Shown here: in pieces, positions 7,797-15,772 of the stretch
How the letters are laid out: every line of letters begins with the position of its first letter
Position numbering within the stretch: position 1 is the first letter of the stretch
Program-made: the position numbers and the translations under genes
The notes under the pieces: model-generated
Seen by the model: only the letters and a program-made list of their open reading frames with translations
What the model was told of the DNA's origin: nothing
Databases searched by the model: none
Origin: Lentisphaerales bacterium
Lineage (GTDB): Bacteria > Verrucomicrobiota > Lentisphaeria > Lentisphaerales > Lentisphaeraceae
Assembly: GCA_022446985.1 (NCBI GenBank)
Contig: JAKVBD010000048.1
Span: 1-37,618 of the forward strand
Direction of reading: 5' to 3'
Length of the DNA: 37,618 nt

Positions 7797-8297
7797 ATGT
7801 CAGAGCAATTGGAAAACTTTTACGCAGCAGCACAATCTTTCAAGAACTTGGTCAAAGCTGAACCGGTTGAAAAAACTAAAGAAGCTGTCAGTGCTCTTAA
7901 TTCTTTATCTTTGCTTTACTCAAGTGCCATTCAACTTATGACAGTTGAAGCTGGACGTGAAGAACCAGAGGGTGATGAAAGCTTTGCAGTTTGCGTCGAT
8001 GAATGGAATGACGTCTATGAGCGTCTGAACAATATGCCATTTACTTACTACTCGGAGTTAGAGTCGCCTCTAGATTCCAACTCGGAAAGTTCTTACACAG
8101 ATTTAATTGAAGACTTGACGGATATTTATCAGGATGTCGTAGAGGGGTTAAATATATACGAAGCCGGTTTGAAAGAGCAGGCTCTTTGTCACTGGCAAAT
8201 GACTTTTGAATTTCATTGGGGACGCCACCTTCTTGGAGCTATGACAGCTCTACACTGTTACTTCCAGGATGAAGGTGACTTTGCAAGTTTTCTCTAA
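7797..8297 (+). CDS. DUF5063 family protein
   Basis: A 166-residue acidic, mostly helical cytosolic protein. Conserved-looking segments are SEQLENFYAAAQSFKNLVK, LNSLSLLYSSAIQL, a central DSNSESSYTDLIEDLTDIYQDVVEGLNIYEAG and a C-terminal ALCHWQMTFEFHWGRHLLGAMTALH, which match the DUF5063 family pattern (WxxxFxxHWGxH). No function is known for the family. I start at ATG 7797 (AAGG about 8 nt upstream) rather than at the TTG at 7767. Its stop is 2 bp from the stop of the convergent gene at 8300. Confidence 0.75.
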   Translation: MSEQLENFYAAAQSFKNLVKAEPVEKTKEAVSALNSLSLLYSSAIQLMTVEAGREEPEGDESFAVCVDEWNDVYERLNNMPFTYYSELESPLDSNSESSYTDLIEDLTDIYQDVVEGLNIYEAGLKEQALCHWQMTFEFHWGRHLLGAMTALHCYFQDEGDFASFL

Positions 8298-8299
8298 AC

Positions 8300-9178
8300 C
8301 TACTTATTCAGTAGTTTTACCTTATTGCCTTGCTTGATGTAGTCGATACCTTCTACAGCTTTCAGTCCGTCTCTGACAGAAATCTTACCGAGATCAGTGT
8401 CTCTGTGAAGACGCGGTACGTTGTCGAAACTGGCACGGTAGATTAGCTCTTGTTGCTTCTTGCCGTCTGGTGAAAAGATAACATGTGAGAAAACCTTTGG
8501 CTCCAGCTGGGTAAGCGTATGAATGTTTGAGAATGAATCGACATCGTGCCTCGGTGGAACACCTCTTACTTTTGGACCAAGTCTGTGAAGAGCATAGATC
8601 CATTTATCATCGTGGAACTTTATGCAGTAAACAGAGTTGCGATTTTCATGAAAGCCGAGAATTGAGTACTTTCTGGTAATAATTTTTTGAGGGTCAAGAA
8701 CATCTGCTACACCAAAACTTCTGGACTCGATCAATTGCCCGGGTGAAACTTCGAAGTTAAGAGGAGTATTAGTCTGGATGGCATTTTGCAGTCTTGGGTG
8801 AGAAATTCTAGCAATAATACGGTACCTGACAGCTTTGCCTAGGTCGTAGTGCTTATTCAGTCGAATACCCATTTTTTTAGTTTCTCCAGCTCCAAGAGTC
8901 AGGCCGTAAGCTGGGTTAAAACTTTCCTTGTAAGGATCGACTTTAGTCGAAAAGTTATTGATTTCAGAGAGAATCAAGAATTCGATTTTACCACCACTTT
9001 TGCCAAAACTCAGTTGGCTGCCAGTGTCGTTGATGACGTGCATAGTCAAGTCAATGGCTTCATGCTGTATATACTTCACCTGGTCCATATCTATAGCGAT
9101 TTGGACTTGAGAATATAGCGATTGGCTAAATGTCAGGCAGTAAACAAAAATGAGGAGTTTTAAGCACTTGTTGAGCAT
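8300..9178 (-). CDS. secreted protein of unknown function
   Basis: 292 residues with a clear signal peptide (MLNKCLKLLIFVYCLTFSQSLYS, cleavage near residue 23). The first half (about 30-145) has alternating beta-strand patterns such as DLTMHVINDTGSQLSFG and GETKKMGIRLNKHYDLGKAVRYRIIAR, suggesting an immunoglobulin-like beta-sandwich. The second half contains FHDDKWIYALHRLG and HVIFSPDGKKQQELIYRA. I do not recognise the family. It has no operon partner: the next gene on its 5' side is divergent, and its 3' end abuts the DUF5063 gene. It probably acts in the periplasm or at the outer membrane. Confidence 0.7.
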   Translation of the reverse strand: MLNKCLKLLIFVYCLTFSQSLYSQVQIAIDMDQVKYIQHEAIDLTMHVINDTGSQLSFGKSGGKIEFLILSEINNFSTKVDPYKESFNPAYGLTLGAGETKKMGIRLNKHYDLGKAVRYRIIARISHPRLQNAIQTNTPLNFEVSPGQLIESRSFGVADVLDPQKIITRKYSILGFHENRNSVYCIKFHDDKWIYALHRLGPKVRGVPPRHDVDSFSNIHTLTQLEPKVFSHVIFSPDGKKQQELIYRASFDNVPRLHRDTDLGKISVRDGLKAVEGIDYIKQGNKVKLLNK

Positions 9179-9306
9179 AGATACGAAAATCCGTTCTGTA
9201 AATTACAATTTTGGCATCAAACATAACTCATGAAATGTTCAAAACAAGTAGATCCGTGTGACAGAACGTTGACGAAATGTGATTTTAGGAAAAACAGGAC
9301 TTCACA

Positions 9307-9334
9307 TTGTCACGGAAGGACTTTGGCATATAGT
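9307..9334 (+). promoter_or_regulatory. candidate sigma70 promoter of the Gfo/Idh/MocA gene
   Basis: TTGTCA (9307-9312), 16 nt, then TATAGT (9329-9334), 33 bp before the TTG start at 9368. Just upstream an imperfect symmetric pair, AATGTGA and TCACATT, brackets the -35 region with 19 nt between. It could be an operator but is not a standard CRP site because the spacer is too long. Confidence 0.45.
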
Positions 9335-9367
9335 AAGCCGCTTTTTAACTAACTGGATTTAAATCAC

Positions 9368-10390
9368 TTGATTAAAGTTGCTGTCATAGGTACAGGGAAA
9401 ATGGGACGCGTTCACGCTGGAGCTTTTAAGCACCTGCGGGGTTCTAAAGTTGTAGCCTGTTGCGATGTAGATCTTAAGAAATCTCGTGAGTTTGCCCGTG
9501 AATTCGATATTGAGAATTACTACGGCGATGTTAATGATCTTATTCAGCGTGAAGATTTTGATGTAGCTGTCATCGTCACTCCAAATGTGACACATGCTGA
9601 AATTGTTGAGCAGCTTCTTGAAAAGAAAGCCGCGATCCTCTGTGAGAAGCCTCTTTCCTGTAATTACAAAGAAGCCTGTAAACTCAGTAAAATTGCCGAA
9701 CAGCATGAAATCGTCAATATGGTTAACTTTGTACACCGCGGTTCTCCAGAACTTCACAAAGCAGCAGAGTTAGTCAAAGAAGGTGCCATTGGTAAAGTCA
9801 TGCATGTTGAGGCCAGTTACCTGCAAAGTTGGATGACATCTGACTACTGGGGTGATTGGAAGACTACAGATTCATTTCTTTGGAGATTGTCTTCCGACCA
9901 TGGTGGACACGGTGTGGTGACGGATATCGGCCCGGTTCTTCTGGATATGGTTTCTCAAGTTGCCGGAGATGTTAAGTCGCTTAGAACTGATGCTCGTTCT
10001 TTTAGTAAGGGTGTTCGCGGCAATAAGTTGCAAGGCTACAATCTCGATTCAACAGATTCTGCGGTTATGACGGCTGATTTTGCTTCTGGAGCTATGGGAG
10101 CTATTCACATGACGCGTTGGGCAACAGGTCAGATGAATTCACTCCGTTTGCGAGTTTATGGCAATGAAGGCGGCCTGACATTGGACATAGATGATCAGGG
10201 AAATAACCTGCAGTTGTGTAATGGCGAAGACCGTCACAAAGCCAAATGGCGTAAAGTTAAAGCCGACAAGCATCCAACTTTATGGCAGCAGTTTATCGAT
10301 GCCGTAGAGAATAATAATCTCGATGCAGAGCCGTCCTTTAAATATGCCGCTTCCATGCAAAAAGTTCTAGAACGAAGCTTGGAAAATTGA
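9368..10390 (+). CDS. Gfo/Idh/MocA family oxidoreductase
   Basis: A 340-residue NAD(P)-dependent sugar oxidoreductase. The N-terminal Rossmann fold begins with VAVIGTGKMGRVHAGAF (GxGxxG), then VVACCDVD, the VIVTPNVTHAEIVEQLL strand, and the catalytic EKP in LCEKPLSCNYKEA. The C-terminal alpha/beta domain includes HRGSPELHKA, WRLSSDHGGHGVVTDIGPVLLD (an His-containing active-site region) and SAVMTADFASGAMGAIHMTRWA. Family members oxidise or reduce cyclic sugars or inositols. PVC genomes hold many copies, often for sugar 3-dehydrogenation. The start is TTG at 9368 because the GxGxxG motif begins only six codons later and no ATG precedes it. The promoter at 9307-9334 fits. It is a single gene. 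Confidence 0.9.
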   Translation: MIKVAVIGTGKMGRVHAGAFKHLRGSKVVACCDVDLKKSREFAREFDIENYYGDVNDLIQREDFDVAVIVTPNVTHAEIVEQLLEKKAAILCEKPLSCNYKEACKLSKIAEQHEIVNMVNFVHRGSPELHKAAELVKEGAIGKVMHVEASYLQSWMTSDYWGDWKTTDSFLWRLSSDHGGHGVVTDIGPVLLDMVSQVAGDVKSLRTDARSFSKGVRGNKLQGYNLDSTDSAVMTADFASGAMGAIHMTRWATGQMNSLRLRVYGNEGGLTLDIDDQGNNLQLCNGEDRHKAKWRKVKADKHPTLWQQFIDAVENNNLDAEPSFKYAASMQKVLERSLEN

Positions 10391-10476
10391 GTTTCATCCT
10401 AAACTCATTTGATATTTCGACTTTCTAAGTTACTTTCGTTTCCTCTTAATAAACAATAACCAATTTGGAGAGAATG

Positions 10477-10764
10477 ATGGAAGCTATTTCCACAGGACTA
10501 AGTTGGAGTCAGATTCAAGAGCTATTCGATGCTGACTCAGAGTATAACCTTATTCTAAATAACGTACAGCGTCGTGCTAGCCTTAAGAAAAGAAAAAATG
10601 GTTTTGCTGAAGAGCGTACTGTTTGGCGTTTGATCATTCAGAAAGATCACAAAAATTTCGTTAGAACTTCTTTCAAGAAAAATCTTAAAGACGTTGAAGG
10701 CGAAATCGCTGATCAGAAAGCAAGCGATAAAATCGTTGCTCAGATCAACAACGTTATTTCTTAA
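10477..10764 (+). CDS. small conserved-looking basic helical protein, unknown
   Basis: A 95-residue protein (MEAISTGLSWSQIQELFDADS...). GGAG at 10467-10470 lies 6 nt before the ATG at 10477, and another in-frame ATG is directly upstream (10474). It has an N-terminal helical part (SWSQIQELF), a lysine/arginine-rich middle (RASLKKRKNG) and a C-terminal helix (ADQKASDKIVAQINNVIS). There is no signal peptide or TM segment. The good ribosome binding site, a 16-bp palindrome overlapping the stop and a strong terminator 25 bp later suggest a monocistronic, well-expressed gene. I do not recognise the family. Confidence 0.7.
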   Translation: MEAISTGLSWSQIQELFDADSEYNLILNNVQRRASLKKRKNGFAEERTVWRLIIQKDHKNFVRTSFKKNLKDVEGEIADQKASDKIVAQINNVIS

Positions 10765-10777
10765 TTCTTAAGAATTA
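10762..10777. repeat. perfect 16-bp palindrome over the stop codon
   Basis: TAATTCTTAAGAATTA reads the same on both strands and includes the TAA stop of the 95-residue gene. It may simply stabilise the mRNA end ahead of the terminator at 10789-10819. Confidence 0.5.
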
Positions 10778-10788
10778 GAGATTTCACA

Positions 10789-10819
10789 AAGCCCGGCTGA
10801 TTTCAGTCGGGCTTTTTTT
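10789..10819 (+). terminator. strong intrinsic terminator of the 95-residue gene
   Basis: An AGCCCGGCTGA / TCAGTCGGGCT hairpin (one G-T pair, loop TT) is followed by seven T (10813-10819). It is the most canonical rho-independent terminator in the window. The 200 bp between it and the stop of the minus-strand gene at 11024 hold no supportable gene. Confidence 0.9.
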
Positions 10820-11023
10820 ATATGAGCTTGCTAAGTTTTCCGGCTTCCCGGCTATTCAGATAAAATCTTCCTCAAAACGAGGTGTCTGTAAATCAATTAT
10901 ATGTGAGGTCGAAATGTTAAAACTTATAAGGTTTTTAACAATTAACAGGTTGGTTTTCAGCTTCTTTCATATATTGCCTTATCATTAATACTATGATGAT
11001 GAATAGATGTATTATGACCAGAG

Positions 11024-11692
11024 TTATGTAAAGAGAGTTTTTGCTGGGGCCGGGTCGGGTTGCCACTTAGGGTACAATCCTCCACAGTTATAGTATGTAA
11101 AAGTTTGCTTAGAGGAGGGTGAATATGCAACTTCTATCTTGGCTTTAAAAATTCCAGCTGACATATAGCTCGTAAAGAATTGGTAATCGTGTGCTTTTAG
11201 CCATTTAACACTGTGCTTTTTGAGGAAGGTGGTTTTTGGGTTAACTAATCTTTTAAGCTGGTGATTTTCACCTTGTAATTGGCGAAAATTTGCACCGCCC
11301 CAAAAGCCATCTCTCGGTCTGGATTTGTCTATCTTGCTAAACCAGCCTTTTAAGACCTTTTCATCAGAATTAAAATAGGCCAAATAGCCATTTTTTTGAG
11401 TTTTAAGCAAAAGATTTTTTTCAGTAGGTGGTAGAAAGAGTACAGGAAATTTCTCTATTGCTTCCTGAGAGGATTTAAACAAGTAAACTCCGCAATCTTT
11501 GTTTAATCTCCAGCGTTCAAACTGAGCTGAAAGAATTATCGATACAGCAAAAAGCAATAATGATTAAAAGACAGTTAAAAAGCTTCTTAAACGGACGTTC
11601 TGTTTCTTTTTAATAATCACTGTAATGATGACGATCAGTAATGGACCAATGAGTAAGCCTGAGAAAATTAATTCATTGGCAATATTAAACAT
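11024..11692 (-). pseudogene. two-TM membrane protein with an in-frame TAA at codon 43
   Basis: From ATG 11692 the frame gives 42 residues (MFNIANELIFSGLLIGPLLI...), then TAA (11566-11564), then continues in the same frame for 179 more residues to the stop at 11024. The first piece carries one TM helix (about residues 8-27) and a basic KKKQNVRLR segment. The second begins with another hydrophobic stretch (SLLLFAVSIILSAQF) followed by a soluble part with FPVLFLPPTEKN and GFWGGANFRQ. Together they make a plausible two-TM hairpin protein of about 222 residues with an extracytoplasmic or cytosolic C-terminal domain of unknown family. It starts 36 bp after the kinase gene on the same strand, so it is probably its operon partner. 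Confidence 0.6.
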
Positions 11693-11728
11693 TAATTACT
11701 CGTTCCATTTGGTTGATTTCTAGGTGCC

Positions 11729-14053
11729 TTAATTTTTAAGAGGGCGTGATATAGAATCTAGGTTGAAACACTTGTGAGTCGAGGTTTTCATTTTAAAAGA
11801 AAGAACGTTTTTTCCTTGCTTTAAATCAATGGTGATCAGAGCCGTTCCCCATTCCTCCCATGTACGGGTTGATTTCAAAGTAAACTCTTGCTCTTTGTCA
11901 TTAGTTATGATAATAATGTCAGCGTCACCAAATCCTGCCGAATAACGAAATCTAATGGTTTCTATGCCGGTTTGTTTAGCTTGCAACTTAAATGAAATAA
12001 TGCCATTGGGGTTCTTGTAAAAGCCATCGACAAAGCCGCCGGATGTATAATTTCTGTGATTATAATTTGCTTTGACTTTATGAGTATGAATCGCGTCCTC
12101 TGCTTCATAAACCTGGACAAGATCTTTGGTGAAGTGTTTTGAGAATTCAGCTAATTGTTCCTGAGGAATTTGATCGTGTTGAATGGTGACGCGATCCAGA
12201 GTTGCTATACTCAATAAAGGCAGTAAGTCGGTGATTTGAGTATGCTGAAGGTAAAGTCTGCGAAGGTTCAAACCGGCAAATTCTTTGGCATTGCTTATTG
12301 AGTTCTTAGCGACAAACAGATCTTTGAATTTCAAATAACGCAATAAGCAAAGTTTGGTTACTGGTGAAGTCATTTCATTAAGATCCGGAGCCCAGATTTC
12401 TAGAGAGTTATCTCTCAAAGTTAAATCCAGTTTTTTATTCTTCGGATAATATCTTTTAATCAAAGATTCAATGAGAGCCGGAAACTCTACATGATGACGA
12501 AACCTTTCTGCGTGGTAAGCAATGACAAGCTCCATAAAGACGGGATTTTTTGAAGCATATTTAGTTAAAATTTTGTACGTTTTAAAGCTTTTTTCTTCGA
12601 GTAGTTAACTAGAGTTTTTACTAAAGAAATCGATGTAATGATGTAAATGTCTTTGGTGCTTCTCAGCAAGATCTTTTAATTTATCGAAATCCATCCCGAT
12701 GAAATAGTTCGCCGCTAAAGCACCAACGATGTACTGGTTTCTAGGTTCGGTTTTATAGGCGGCTTCAAGGAACTGATTGGAGCGCTCAAGAGAAACTTCG
12801 GGAGTCATCAGTAGTTGATAGTCTCGGTATTGTTGATTTTCCGCAAATATCCTGCTGACTATTGTTTTTGGAAGAGTATCGAGAGACTCTGCCATGTTTT
12901 TGTTCATTTTCATCGTCTTTTCTAGATCAGCTGCATGTTTTTTACTTTCCTGCAGTGCTTGAGTCGTGCGTCGTTCACTTTCAGTCAGTTGATTAAGGAA
13001 AAAGAGAAGGCCGCCGATAACAATGACGACTGATGCGAGAATAGTCTGGCAAATTCTTTGGTTGCGTCTCCAGAAAAAGCCACTCTGAACCCAAAAGCCT
13101 GCCTCTTGCGCTTCAGTTGGATATTCATTGAGAAATAAGCGAACATCCTTTTGAAGTACTTCAACTGATGAGTATCGTTTTTCTGGTGAAGATGCCATAG
13201 CTTTTGAAATGACAGCTTTGAGGCTATCGGGAATTTCACTGGCTTGCAGAATCTCAGTAGATGGGGTTCCTTTACGGGTTTCTGTCAGAAGTTTTTCGGT
13301 TGTTTATTCTTTGAGTCTATCAGGGACAAGAAGTGTAAAGAGCAGAGCACCTAAAGTATAGATATCCGTTTGTTTATTTTTATCCTGTCCATCAAGTTGT
13401 TCAGGCGCCATGTAACCAGGAGTTCCCTTTGCTTCTCCATAGAGTGTGCAGTGATTCAGGATATCAGCTTCAAGTTCAAGACCGGTAACATAGTCTTTTT
13501 TTTCTTGATTGGTAATGATCCTTCCCAGACCCCAATCACAGACTATAACTTCACCAAATGAACCGACCTGTATATTATCTGGCTTGATGTCGAGATGTAG
13601 AACACGGCGAGAGTGTGCATAGGCAATAGCGTCACAGATCTTTATGAAGATCACGAGCAACTCACTGCGACTTTGTTCTTCCTTTAGAAATAATCTCAGG
13701 CTGTAACCCATTTTGAGCTCCATGATAAAAAAAGGTTCGCCTTTTTCTGATAAAGCTATGTCGTAAATTTTTATGATATTTGGGTGGTCGAGTAAAGCAG
13801 TTAAGCGCGCTTCACGAATAAATGCTTCGCGGAATTCCAGGTTATCGGCCTGATTCAAAGTGGCTTTAGCAACGTAACGGTGAGTCCTTTCACAATAGAC
13901 TTTACTGATACTCTTCATACCGCCTTTAGCGATCAACTCTTCGCGACTGTAGGCGTCGGTTACCTGTGCGAGTTGTTCACAGAGAGGTGAGCTTTCATCT
14001 TTAGAAGGCTGGTAATCATCTGATTCATCGTAAAGTGAGAGAAAGTCGCTCAT
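11729..14053 (-). pseudogene. membrane Ser/Thr protein kinase with LRR-like and CBM6-like C-terminus; two in-frame TAA
   Basis: One frame of 774 codons, interrupted only by TAA at codon 250 (13306-13304) and codon 483 (12607-12605). The Hanks-type kinase domain (about 35-285) has a glycine loop EELIAKGGMKSISKVY, HLDIKPDN, CDWGLGR (DWG instead of DFG, common in PVC kinases) and GTPGYMAPEQL. The first TAA falls in the late C-lobe, before the conserved MASSPEKRYSSVEVLQKDV. A TM helix follows at about 336-356, then a coiled-coil (SERRTTQALQES) and, after the second TAA, an LRR-like LNLRRLYLQHTQITDLLPLL and a CBM6/35-like module (about 643-770: YEAEDAIHTH, TSGGFVDGF, NLDSI). It is coupled to the sigma gene (TAACATG overlap region). 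If expressed in full it would sense an external ligand, perhaps a glycan. Confidence 0.8.
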
Positions 14054-14054
14054 G

Positions 14055-14660
14055 TTAAAACTCTATACTTTGGCGAAGACTTTTCATTTCGCTCATAAGC
14101 CGGACTTTAACTCTGTTGCGCAGCACATAAACAGTATTTGCCGGTATATCCAGCTTCTTACTTATCTCAGAACTTTCCATGCCTTTTGAACTGAGTTGAA
14201 AGACTTCGATTGCTTTTCCGGAAAAGAATTTTTTTAAATGTTCGATGACATGATTCACCATGTATCCAGCCCATTCTTCATTGATCAGTTGATCAATATG
14301 GTTGGGAGCATAGTTCTCTTCAGTAAAAAGATCCTGCTCTTCAGCCAGGGTATTTTCTCTTTTCTGACGATTCCTTTAGGTGCGCATGTAGGCGAGGGCA
14401 GCATTTCGAATGACGGCAGCCAGCCAAGTGCGAAACTTTGCTTTGGCAGGGTCGTCTTCATAATCTTGCAGAGCTTTCCAAATTTTCAGAAGAATTTCCT
14501 GCTGAAGATCCTCGTGAACTTCTTGAGGAATTCTAATCTTGTGTAAAAGCATGTTTATGAAGCCTGAATAATAACCAAAAAATTCATCCCACGCTAAATC
14601 ATCATTGGGGTCTTTTGCCCGCATTAGAAGAGTCTGTCTGGTATTAAATTGGTCGTTCAT
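14055..14660 (-). pseudogene. ECF-type RNA polymerase sigma factor with an in-frame TAA at codon 95
   Basis: A 201-codon frame: residues 1-94 hold sigma region 2 (WDEFFGYYSGFINMLLHKIR, EDLQQEILLKIWKAL, FRTWLAAVIRNAAL), then TAA (14378-14376), and the same frame continues with RNRQKRENTLAEE and sigma region 4 (FQLSSKGMESSEISKKLDIPANTVYVLRNRV). Region 4 on its own can start only at internal codons. The alignment across the stop is natural (ALAYMRT-stop-RNRQKRE is the usual 2-to-4 linker). PVC genomes often pair such sigma factors with a downstream Ser/Thr kinase, as here (kinase ATG 1 bp after this stop). Either a nonsense mutation or suppression must be assumed. Confidence 0.8.
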
Positions 14661-15035
14661 TCAGGAGTTATTCAGGGTTGGTTTTATCTAAAATTATTCC
14701 AATAAGATATGCTTAACTCCACTTGCTTACAAATTTGAAGTGAAGTGATATATATTCCTAATGCTCAAAAGTTATTTACGTGAAACTTGAAGTAGGCTTT
14801 AAAACTCATTGTTAATGGAACTACCTGTAATGATTATATCGACAGTTATTGTTTATAAGGTGGTATTTTATTAGGTATATCTATGTTTTTTCAGCATCAT
14901 AAACTGCTTAATCATTCAACGTAGTAGTTTAAATCGCTGGTAAATAGGAAAAATACTAAAAAATATCTTGTAAATTCTGGAAAACTCCTATTACTTATTT
15001 GAGATATTATATCAAATTAATCAAGGAGAAATGTC
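14661..15035. other. 375-bp AT-rich divergent intergenic region
   Basis: It separates the sigma-kinase operon from the YHS-domain gene and should hold both promoters. I see a near-palindrome TTTACGTGAAA at 14775-14785, and AAGGAG 7 nt before the YHS start codon. I cannot identify a convincing pair of -35/-10 boxes or any ORF, repeat or RNA gene. Confidence 0.4.
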
Positions 15036-15482
15036 ATGAAATCTAAGATTGCTATTCTTTTGCTAATTCTTTGTTTAAATGTATCAGCAGAAGATAAAAT
15101 GTGTGCACTGATGATCGAAGATGAAATCGATACTGAAGAGTTTTCAGAAGTTACTGGTAAAAAAATCTATTTTTGCTGTGGTTCATGTGTAAAGAAGTTT
15201 GATGCAAATGCAGCTTACTACATAAAAGCAATACCATCTTTAGCGAAGAAGTTTACTGATGCAGAAAAGAAGAAGCTTGGTGTTGACAAAGTAACACTGC
15301 TTGAGCAGAAATATTGCCCGATTTATCCAGATCGCCTCATCAATCCAACATGTAAAACAGTTGATTATAAAGGCAAGAAAGTATATTTCTGGTCTTCAAG
15401 TGCTGTGCGTAAATGGCAAAAAGAGCCTGAGAAGTACTATGCTGCTGCTAAAAAACGCGGTCACTTGGCTCAGTTTAAATAA
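15036..15482 (+). CDS. secreted protein with two YHS-like metal-binding domains
   Basis: 148 residues with a signal peptide (MKSKIAILLLILCLNVSA). The first YHS-like unit (about 20-65) reads MCALMIEDEIDTEEFSEV, GKKIYFCCGSC and FDANAAYYI, keeping the Cys residues and the YFCC motif that binds metal in this family. The second (about 89-140) starts KYCPIYPDRLINPTCKTV and continues GKKVYFWSSSAVRKWQKEPEKYY: the Cys pair of YFCCxxC has become YFWSSSA, so it may be structural only. A periplasmic role in heavy-metal binding or redox chemistry is plausible. It has a good Shine-Dalgarno sequence, and a terminator follows at 15497-15525, so it is monocistronic. Confidence 0.78.
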   Translation: MKSKIAILLLILCLNVSAEDKMCALMIEDEIDTEEFSEVTGKKIYFCCGSCVKKFDANAAYYIKAIPSLAKKFTDAEKKKLGVDKVTLLEQKYCPIYPDRLINPTCKTVDYKGKKVYFWSSSAVRKWQKEPEKYYAAAKKRGHLAQFK

Positions 15483-15496
15483 TTCCTTTTCTTGAG

Positions 15497-15525
15497 GAGC
15501 CCATTTACTGGGCTCTTTAAGTTTT
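15497..15525 (+). terminator. intrinsic terminator of the YHS-domain gene
   Basis: GAGCCCA (15497-15503) pairs perfectly with TGGGCTC (15509-15515) around a 5-nt loop, followed by a T-rich tract (TTTAAGTTTT). The remaining approximately 245 bp up to the next gene are AT-rich and hold its promoter region but no other recognisable element. Confidence 0.85.
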
Positions 15526-15772
15526 CTACTATTGCAGGACGTTAAAGACGTCAGACTATATTTTCCGACAGAAATTTCCTCTCCCTCCCTTTTTCATTCT
15601 TTGCTCAAAAACGAGTATCAATTTTTCGATTATCCCTTTCCTAAAGCCTAATATCCTTTTTTTTATTTATAAAAATAACATAAAAAATATCAAGGCTGTA
15701 AAGAACACCTTATTTTGCTGCACGTACATCTAAAACCAAATGTGTATTGATTAATATAAGGATAATTTTAAG

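Noticed and set aside
9275..9308. AATGTGA / TCACATT pair as a CRP site
   Set aside because: The half-sites match CRP-like sequence but are 19 nt apart instead of 6; at most an operator of another protein.
10914..10988. Possible 24-residue hydrophobic peptide (MLKLIRFLTINRLVFSFFHI...) with a GAGGT-like site
   Set aside because: Short AT-rich DNA gives such ORFs by chance, and no toxin/antitoxin RNA arrangement or terminator of its own is visible.
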